35,702 nucleotides of DNA from positions 75,296 through 110,997 of the forward strand of contig CASDTX010000035.1 of NCBI GenBank assembly GCA_949283695.1. The letters run 5' to 3'. The notes below the pieces were generated by a model. It worked only from the letters and a program-made list of their open reading frames with translations, searched no databases and had not been told where the DNA came from. The translations under genes were made by a program, and so were the position numbers. Positions within the stretch are counted from its first letter, which is position 1. The number at the start of each line of letters is the position of its first letter. This document shows, in pieces, positions 30,696-35,702 of this stretch. Source of the stretch: an uncultured Eubacteriales bacterium. GTDB lineage: Bacteria > Bacillota > Clostridia > Lachnospirales > Lachnospiraceae.

Positions 30696-30702
30696 AAATC
30701 CA

Positions 30703-30741
30703 CAGATATGTGGGGAAAGGGAGAGAAGTTCCCCATATCTG
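30703..30741 (+). other. Hairpin after the XRE gene
   Basis: CAGATAT (30703-30709) and GGGG (30712-30715) pair with CCCC (30731-30734) and ATATCTG (30735-30741), with a two-base bulge. No T-run follows. Confidence 0.5.
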
Positions 30742-30833
30742 CTAAGGGAAAAATACCGCCGTATTGGTACACTGGTTAAAGAAAACATAGGAATCGGGAA
30801 AGGAGTGTGAGTTACTTGACAAGAGAGGAAAAC

Positions 30834-30977
30834 ATGGATTACCGGAGAAACTGTCCTTATGATGCGATGGGCGATTTCTCGGTGTTGATTGACGAGGAAG
30901 ATCGGAAGCAGACGGAAGGAACTGCAAAGCTATCCGAAGCAGCGGTGCCGATACAGCCAATCACGCAGTACCGGTAA
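30834..30977 (+). CDS. Small element protein, 47 residues
   Basis: A short hydrophilic protein beginning MDYRRNCPYDAMGDFSVLIDEEDRKQ and ending PIQPITQYR. AGAGGAAAAC lies just upstream of ATG 30834; a TTG at 30816 with AAAGGAG upstream would add six residues. It is followed by a strong terminator at 31001-31072. Small proteins at this position between the XRE and sigma-like genes are seen in related elements, but no domain is recognised. Confidence 0.6.
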   Translation: MDYRRNCPYDAMGDFSVLIDEEDRKQTEGTAKLSEAAVPIQPITQYR

Positions 30978-31000
30978 CCGGTTCGCAGAAAGATTTTATC

Positions 31001-31072
31001 AGGCGGCAAAAGGAGTTTCTGGCTCCCGTTAAAAAAAACGGGCGTGTCGGAAATCTTTTTTGCTGCCTTTTT
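31001..31072 (+). terminator. Branched terminator before the sigma-like gene
   Basis: An 11-bp outer stem (31001-31011 with 31058-31068, one G-U) encloses a second hairpin CCCGTT (31025-31030) / AACGGG (31037-31042) and is followed by TTTTT. About 30 bases later CCGCCCG/CGGGCGG forms another hairpin close to the next ribosome site. Confidence 0.7.
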
Positions 31073-31133
31073 GGATGGTTCCTGTGTGCCGCCATCCGTC
31101 CGCCCGCAGCCTACGGGCGGAAAGGTGGTCGTT

Positions 31134-31853
31134 ATGCTGACATTACAGGAATTAAAAAAGAGGATAAAAGAACCGGAAGGAAATGGGAAATCTCCTACGG
31201 CTCGGTATCTGATGGAGCATGAAAAAGCTGTTTTGAAGATGGAAATCCGGAAAGAAGCGCAGCTTTTGGTTTTTGGGAGCGGGTATGCCCTTTACAAAGT
31301 GGGAAAGCACACCACAGTGTTTCCTGTTCATGGATGCGGGGATTACTTCTATGAGAGCAACGGCCAGACTGTTTGTGTTGCCGGGGCATTTTTTGAACAG
31401 CAGGAATGGTATGTGCGTCTGCTTCTGGAGGGCGAAGATCGTCTTATGAAGAACCGGGAGACCGTGTGCAGGGAAAAAATGGTTTCCTATCATGCAGTGT
31501 CGGAAGAATGGCTGTTTTTGGCAGATCCGGAGCTTTCCCCGCTGGAGCAGATCGTGCAAAGAGAGAATTTACAGGAGAGGATGCGGCTTTTGACAGAGCG
31601 GCAGCGTGTGGTGGTTATCCAATATTTTTGGCACGAGAAAACCCAGGGGGAAATTGCACGGGAACTTGGGATTGCACAGCCTACGGTTTCGCAGACGATT
31701 TTTACGGCGCTAAAACGGATGAGGAAAGAGACAGAACCTCTTTTCCATGGAACAGTAAGAGAATATCCGATGGCACTGTCCGGGGGAAGGGGGGATGCCT
31801 TATGCGTGGTAAGCGCCCGAAAGAGAGAAAATCCTATGTACTGCGGATGGTAG
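31134..31853 (+). CDS. Sigma-70-like factor of an integrative element (region 4 helix-turn-helix)
   Basis: A 239-residue protein. The N-terminal ~140 residues are unlike ordinary sigma region 2, with KSPTARYLMEHEKAVLKMEIRKEAQLLVFGSGYALYKVGKHTTVFPV. The C-terminal part is a clear sigma-70 region 4: LSPLEQIVQRENLQERMRLLTERQRVVVIQYFWHEKTQGEIARELGIAQPTVSQTIFTALKRM. ATG 31134 follows AAAGGTGG; the frame is open further upstream through the terminator. Such proteins sit near the integrase end of Tn1549-type elements and probably activate element genes. The end overlaps the next gene by 52 bases. Confidence 0.8.
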   Translation: MLTLQELKKRIKEPEGNGKSPTARYLMEHEKAVLKMEIRKEAQLLVFGSGYALYKVGKHTTVFPVHGCGDYFYESNGQTVCVAGAFFEQQEWYVRLLLEGEDRLMKNRETVCREKMVSYHAVSEEWLFLADPELSPLEQIVQRENLQERMRLLTERQRVVVIQYFWHEKTQGEIARELGIAQPTVSQTIFTALKRMRKETEPLFHGTVREYPMALSGGRGDALCVVSARKRENPMYCGW

Positions 31854-32247
31854 ACGGAACCATTGTGGAAGTGACCAGGGAGGTTTATCTGGAATGGTAT
31901 CAGTCCAGACGCAGAGAACGCTATCAGCATGAAAAGAATCAGAAATATGGAGTGTCCAGTCTGGAAAGCCTTGAAGAAAACGGGGTATTTCCAGTTGGCC
32001 TTACGGACAGCCTGGAAGAAATCGTCCTGAAAAAATATGTGTGGAAAAGTTACGGACGGTGGTGCAGGAATTACCGGAGGCGGATGCCTATCTTCTATAT
32101 CTTCTGTTCTTTGAGGAAGTAACCGTGAAAGAAGCGGCGCAGCTTTGTGGGTGCAGCCGAAAAACCATAGCAAACCGGAGAAAGAGGATTTTGCTGGAAC
32201 TGAACAGGAAATTGAAAGAGATGGGAATTATGGGCGGATTCTTTTAA
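31802..32247 (+). pseudogene. Second sigma-like helix-turn-helix gene, broken by a 2-bp frameshift
   Basis: The 5' part starts at ATG 31802 (MRGKRPKERKSYVLRMVDGTIVEV) and reads to EEIVLKKYV. At the run TGTG near 32038-32043 the frame shifts. The original frame ends at 32122 with unrelated residues, while the +2 frame continues as EKLRTVVQELPEADAYLL and then a region-4-like EVTVKEAAQLCGCSRKTIANRRKRIL to the stop at 32247. Removing one TG dinucleotide restores a single ~147-residue protein. The break could be a genuine mutation, a slippage-prone switch in a dinucleotide repeat, or a sequencing error. Confidence 0.75.
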
Positions 32248-32269
32248 AGAGCTCCTGCCAGAAAAAAGT

Positions 32270-32306
32270 ATAGCCACTTTATGACATAGTATCGTAAAGT
32301 GGCTAT
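32270..32306. terminator. Perfect 12-bp stem-loop after the sigma-like genes
   Basis: ATAGCCACTTTA (32270-32281) pairs with TAAAGTGGCTAT (32295-32306) around 13 bases. On the minus strand the stem is followed by ACTTTTTTC, a good terminator; on the plus strand no T-run follows. It lies at the boundary between GC-richer element genes and the AT-rich cargo. Confidence 0.6.
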
Positions 32307-32402
32307 CGCATTATAGAAAGTTCTATGGATAAAATGGGGATGTAATTTTTAGTAATGGGTGTTAGAATTATTTTATTCTACGATATAAGGGGGAACAATT
32401 GC

Positions 32403-34409
32403 ATGATAGACAGAATGAAAAATAGGAAATTAACGGATGATGATATTGTTAATGAAATAATTAATTATGTTGATGAAACTTTATATAACTATGCTGTAAT
32501 GATTGATGGCGAATGGGGATGTGGTAAAACATATTTCATTAAAGAGAGACTATATAAAGAATTAGAGAAATATGAAAATGAACACAGACAGTCCGATCAT
32601 AATTATCAGCAAAGAAAAATTATATATGTTTCTTTGTATGGAGTAAAATCTATAGAAGAAGTAACAAAGAAGTTGCTTATGGAAGCCCTCATAGCAAAAG
32701 CAGGAAAAGGGAAAGGTATGATAAAAAAAGGAACTGAAGTAATCAGTTCAGTGCTTCCAGTAATGTTTGATATTTTGAAAAATAAGGGAATAGAGCTCGA
32801 TGCTAATAATATAACTGAAGCAACGGAAAAATTGGTTTCAATAAAAAATAGTATTTTAATTTTTGATGATTTAGAGCGATGTGATTGCCCGATAAATGAA
32901 ATTTTAGGGTATATTAATTCATTCGTAGAACATGAGAACATGAAAGTTATTATTATTGCTAATCAAAAAGAAATAGGCAAAGGAGTAAGCTCTGCAAATC
33001 AGGAGTTAAAATATTTGGTGGCTGCTCATGATAACATTATATTTGAGAAAGATCAAAAAAGAGAAGTGCTAAGTCAATATTTCAATTCGGGAAGGGAAAA
33101 TGAAAATAAAAATCCTGTGAATATAGAGACTGTAAAAGATAGAGTTCAGAAACTATTTATAGAGGATAATTTATATGACAAAGTAAAAGAAAAATTAATC
33201 GGGGTAACAATCTATTATCGACCAGATTTGCAGACTGTTTTTAAAGAACTTATTATTTCAGCAGAGTTAGATAATAGCCTTAAAGAATACTTATGTGCTG
33301 ATATAGATTTTTTTGAAGAATATATGATAAATGAAGCGCACTCTAATATAAGAACATTCCAGTTTTTTCTGTCGAAAATAAATCAGTTGTATAGAAAAAT
33401 TATACAGATAGAAGACGATGGACGGGAGGCTTTCTTAAAATATATAATTAAATATTCATTTAAAATAAGCGTATCCTTTAGGAATGGAGATTATAAATAC
33501 GAATGGAAAGGCGCAGAAGAATATGCCTTTAAAAGTATAGGAAGTATTGACATTTTTGGAAATCAATTATCGTTTCGATTTGTAGATGATTTTATTACTA
33601 AGAGTATATTAGAAGATGGACGCATAAAAGATATGTTTGAGCTATTTGCAAACGAATATCTTAGAATGGGTAGCCCAGAGAAAGAGGCATTTGCGGAACT
33701 GGATTCTCATTGGTATGAGCTAACAGATATAGTAATTGAGGAAAAAATAGACATAATTTTAAAGGGGTTGGAAAATGGTGCATATGATGTTAAGGAGTAT
33801 CCTCGAATCATTAATCGCTTCCTTGAACTGCAAGAACATGGTTTTCCAAAGGACGATACACTAAAAATGATTGAGAATATGAAAATTAGCTTATCTAAGC
33901 TGTCTCATCATATAGATATTGATAATGGTTATGGAGTAATGTATGAAGGGGATAGAAGAAATAAATATCAGAAGATAGTGACAGAATTACAGAAAGTTAT
34001 TGATCAAAAGTTTCAAAATAATTATACAAATATATTAGATTCATATTTATCTATAAAAGAGGGGTGGGGAGAAAAAATGAAGAATTATGTTTCTCATAAT
34101 AAAAATGAAATTTGTTCATCTGAAGGCTTTCTTGGAAAATTAGATTTTGAAAAATTATGTAAACAAATTGAAGGAGCCACATCAAAAGATTTGCACGCAT
34201 TTAGAAGTTGCATTATATCTTTATATGCAAGAGGTATTTTAGGAAAAGCTTTAGAGGAAGAAAGTATGCTATTATCTGAATTAAGACAATGTGTAGAGAA
34301 TATAAATACAGGCGGATTTGATAGAATTAAGAAAATGCAAATTAAGTTTTTGATTGAAAATTTGAAAACTGGCGAAGAAGTATATTCTGCAAATAAAGTT
34401 AAATTTTGA
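32403..34409 (+). CDS. KAP-type P-loop NTPase, candidate phage-defence protein
   Basis: A 668-residue protein. Walker A is GEWGCGKT at residues 36-43 and Walker B is ILIFDDLERC with acidic residues D155, D156 and E158 followed by R159, the hallmark of KAP NTPases (named after Kidins220/ARMS and PifA). A sensor-like NMKVIIIANQKEI segment follows. The remaining ~480 residues are helical and match nothing I recognise. No membrane helices are evident, unlike many KAP proteins. ATG 32403 has AGGGGG upstream. The coding sequence is visibly AT-rich compared with the genes before it, indicating separate acquisition. KAP proteins include the phage-exclusion protein PifA, so a defence role is plausible but inferred. 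A resolvase-like gene follows 112 bases later. Confidence 0.8.
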   Translation: MIDRMKNRKLTDDDIVNEIINYVDETLYNYAVMIDGEWGCGKTYFIKERLYKELEKYENEHRQSDHNYQQRKIIYVSLYGVKSIEEVTKKLLMEALIAKAGKGKGMIKKGTEVISSVLPVMFDILKNKGIELDANNITEATEKLVSIKNSILIFDDLERCDCPINEILGYINSFVEHENMKVIIIANQKEIGKGVSSANQELKYLVAAHDNIIFEKDQKREVLSQYFNSGRENENKNPVNIETVKDRVQKLFIEDNLYDKVKEKLIGVTIYYRPDLQTVFKELIISAELDNSLKEYLCADIDFFEEYMINEAHSNIRTFQFFLSKINQLYRKIIQIEDDGREAFLKYIIKYSFKISVSFRNGDYKYEWKGAEEYAFKSIGSIDIFGNQLSFRFVDDFITKSILEDGRIKDMFELFANEYLRMGSPEKEAFAELDSHWYELTDIVIEEKIDIILKGLENGAYDVKEYPRIINRFLELQEHGFPKDDTLKMIENMKISLSKLSHHIDIDNGYGVMYEGDRRNKYQKIVTELQKVIDQKFQNNYTNILDSYLSIKEGWGEKMKNYVSHNKNEICSSEGFLGKLDFEKLCKQIEGATSKDLHAFRSCIISLYARGILGKALEEESMLLSELRQCVENINTGGFDRIKKMQIKFLIENLKTGEEVYSANKVKF

Positions 34410-34418
34410 TAGGGTAAA

Positions 34419-34503
34419 TTATGATATATTATGGATTTTTTTTGCACACATATTGTATACTGTAGTTGGAATAGCAATATTAGAAACGTAGAATATATCA
34501 TAA
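34419..34503. repeat. 12-bp inverted repeats bracketing the gap between KAP and resolvase-like genes
   Basis: TTATGATATATT (34419-34430) and AATATATCATAA (34492-34503) are perfect reverse complements 61 bases apart. Between them lies a T-run and a -10-like TATACT (34456-34461). They could be operator half-sites around a promoter for the downstream gene. The right copy ends seven bases before the AGGAG ribosome site. Confidence 0.55.
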
Positions 34504-34521
34504 TAAGTAGGAGAAAGAGTT

Positions 34522-34839
34522 ATGTCAGAAAACAAGAAAGCTGCAGTGTACTGTAGAGTCGGAATTAATGAATCAAAGATTTTGAATGAAGAAGAACAGA
34601 AGAAACAGATTAAAGAATCAACATTGTTTAGTAGTGATGATATACAGGACTACTGTGATAATTGTGGTGAACAAGGAAGGAAAGATGCACAATTTGAAAA
34701 AATGATGAGTGACATTAAACAAAATAAAATCGAAGCCGTTACACTTTTAGAAAGAGAAGAAAGCAGAGAAAAGGAAATAGAGCGGCTGAAAAAGATTACG
34801 ACAGAAGCAAAGATACCCGTTGTATGTTTGCAAGAATAA
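34522..34839 (+). CDS. Short resolvase-fold protein with degenerate active site
   Basis: A 105-residue protein that resembles only the N-terminal catalytic domain of serine recombinases: AAVYCRVGINES at residues 7-18 corresponds to the usual YxRVSTxxQ, and EAVTLLEREESREKEIERLKKI near 71-92 to the helix carrying D-R-x-x-R. The catalytic serine position is G14 and the usual aspartate appears as E77, so cleavage chemistry should be lost. There is no DNA-binding domain. ATG 34522 has AGGAGAAAG upstream. It may be a dimerisation or sensor module working with the KAP NTPase, or a decayed recombinase that kept its frame. Confidence 0.6.
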   Translation: MSENKKAAVYCRVGINESKILNEEEQKKQIKESTLFSSDDIQDYCDNCGEQGRKDAQFEKMMSDIKQNKIEAVTLLEREESREKEIERLKKITTEAKIPVVCLQE

Positions 34840-34922
34840 TGAAGTAAAAAAAGTGGATATATTGTAGGATACAAGCAAAATGCTTGGAATGTATTATCTG
34901 TTTAAAACTGAAAAAGAGTATT

Positions 34923-34958
34923 AAAGACATTGTAACGTCAAACGTGCAGTGTCTTTTT
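34923..34958 (+). terminator. Rho-independent terminator after the resolvase-like gene
   Basis: AAAGACATTG (34923-34932) pairs with CAGTGTCTTT (34947-34956) with one mismatch, with ACG/CGT pairing inside, followed by TTTTT at 34954-34958. Confidence 0.75.
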
Positions 34959-35563
34959 GGTAGTGTAAAAAACTTTGTGGCTTTGGTAAAAAGTGGCTCC
35001 TTTTTGGTAAGAATTACAGATATGACAATTCTTATCGAAAAGGAGTTTATTTATGGCAGTAGCAAAAGACCAAATCCGACAGATTATTACAGAAAACAAC
35101 ATTACCAGTGTAGCTGATGTTTATTCTCTTCTTAAAGACAGCTTCAAAGATATCCTACAGGAACTTCTGGAAGCTGAAATGGATGCAACTCTGGGCTATG
35201 AAAAAAATTGTAAAGTTGATTTCAAAAACGGGAATAAAAGAAATGGGCATTCCTCTAAAACACTTAAGAGCCAGTATGGGGAATTTCAGATTGATGTGCC
35301 CCGTGACCGTAATGGTGAGTTTGAGCCAAAACTGATTCCGAAATATCAGCGGGACATTTCCGGGATTGAGGAAAAGGTGATCTCGCTTTATGCCCGTGGA
35401 ATGAGCACAAGGGATATCCATGACCAGCTCCAGGAACTTTATGGCATTGAACTTTCCGCTGAAATGGTCAGTAAGATCACGGACAAGATCCTCCCGGAGG
35501 TAAAAGAGTGGCAGTCACGTCCCCTGAATCCGATCTATCCGTTTGTTTTTATGGACTGCATCC
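34959..35563 (+). mobile_element. IS256-family insertion sequence, left part only
   Basis: The element probably starts just after the terminator, around GGTAGTGTAAAA at 34959, and contains about 95 bases of left-end leader before the transposase ATG. It is cut at about 35563, where the transposase sequence stops matching the family. The exact left terminal repeat cannot be set without the right end. Confidence 0.6.
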
Positions 35564-35577
35564 TAGTGGTAGTATAA
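35053..35577 (+). pseudogene. IS256-family transposase, truncated after the first catalytic aspartate
   Basis: The frame starts MAVAKDQIRQIITENNITS with AAGGAG upstream and matches the N-terminal ~170 residues of IS256-type transposases: LLEAEMDATLGYEKN, GHSSKTLKSQYGEFQIDVPRDRNGEFEPKLIPKYQRDISGIEEKV, LYARGMSTRDIHDQL. It reaches PFVFMDCI, where D is the first residue of the DDE triad, then ends LVVV and stop. A full transposase has about 400 residues, so more than half is missing. Non-functional. The break coincides with the start of another element. Confidence 0.88.
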
Positions 35578-35656
35578 AAATAGTACAAAGTAAAGATGCC
35601 ATGTAGACCTAAATCATGTATGATAAGAAAGAGGATGAGAAGGAGGAAGTACAGAC

Positions 35657-35702
35657 ATGGCAAAGGGGACTAAATACGATCAACAGTTTAAAGAGAATGC
35701 AG
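35657..35702 (+). CDS. Probable IS3-family transposase OrfA, first codons only
   Basis: AGGAGGAAGTACAGAC precedes an ATG encoding MAKGTKYDQQFKENA, which resembles the start of the helix-turn-helix OrfA of IS3-type elements. Only 15 codons lie inside the window. The ~90 bases between the IS256 break (about 35564) and this ATG would be the left end of the inserting element. Confidence 0.55.
   Translation, partial: MAKGTKYDQQFKENA

Larger units (their letters stand above)
27739..34958. mobile_element. Eroded Tn1549-type integrative element with cargo
   Basis: From just after rlmD the gene content changes to parB/repA/DUF6050, XRE and sigma-like genes, all typical of Tn1549-like integrative conjugative elements of Clostridia. 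No relaxase, coupling protein, VirB4-type ATPase or element integrase is present, parB is chimeric and one sigma gene is frameshifted, so this looks like the two ends of such an element with the middle deleted. An AT-rich pair (KAP NTPase, resolvase-like protein) follows. Boundaries are approximate: the left is placed at the rlmD stop, the right before an IS256 remnant. Confidence 0.55.

Overview
The window looks like a chromosome segment from an anaerobic Firmicute, probably family Lachnospiraceae. This rests on Gram-positive Shine-Dalgarno sites (AGGAGG, GAGGTGA), Tn1549-like integrative-element genes, DUF1836 and YerC proteins, and a selenium-dependent molybdenum hydroxylase cluster typical of gut Clostridia. 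No rRNA, tRNA or CRISPR array was seen.

Bases 1-12830 hold one co-directional block for purine-type catabolism by a selenium-dependent molybdenum hydroxylase: ygfK (5' end off the window), a hydantoinase/dihydropyrimidinase, yqeC, a yqeB-mocA fusion, a polyferredoxin, and an FeS+Mo xanthine dehydrogenase lacking the FAD domain. A ModE-type regulator and the molybdate transporter modA-modB-modC follow. The parts fit together: ModABC imports molybdate, YqeC/YqeB/MocA mature the cofactor, the dehydrogenase oxidises the substrate, and the polyferredoxin and YgfK are likely electron partners. A MATE exporter follows.

Bases 14520-19490 contain the clearest mobile-element result. A gene for an SsuA/NMT1-type substrate-binding lipoprotein is split in two by an insertion of about 3.44 kb. 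The insertion carries a full-length large serine integrase, two small putative genes, a phage holin and a GH25/Cpl-7/LysM endolysin. Joining the two gene halves restores one 351-codon frame exactly. Joining the two element ends gives a 52-bp attP-like site made of two 25-bp arms (20/25 symmetric) around an AA dinucleotide. It is either a prophage reduced to integrase plus lysis genes, or a small excisable element that could switch the host gene on and off.

Bases 19490-27740 are ordinary chromosome: a zinc-ribbon membrane protein, a small TTG-start gene, a PHP phosphatase, a YerC/TrpR-like regulator, a DUF1836 regulator, pcrA, a small acidic membrane protein and rlmD (rumA).

Bases 27740-35702, just after rlmD, are an eroded integrative element of the Tn1549 type. 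Present are a DUF6075-ParB chimera, repA carrying six 23-bp tandem iteron-like repeats inside its coding sequence, a DUF6050 membrane protein, an XRE regulator, a small ORF, a sigma-like factor and a second sigma-like gene broken by a 2-bp duplication. No conjugation genes are seen. Next comes an AT-rich cargo pair: a KAP-type P-loop NTPase, a candidate phage-defence protein, and a 105-residue resolvase-fold protein whose catalytic serine is replaced by glycine. The window ends in an IS256-family transposase gene cut short at the start of an apparent IS3-family element.
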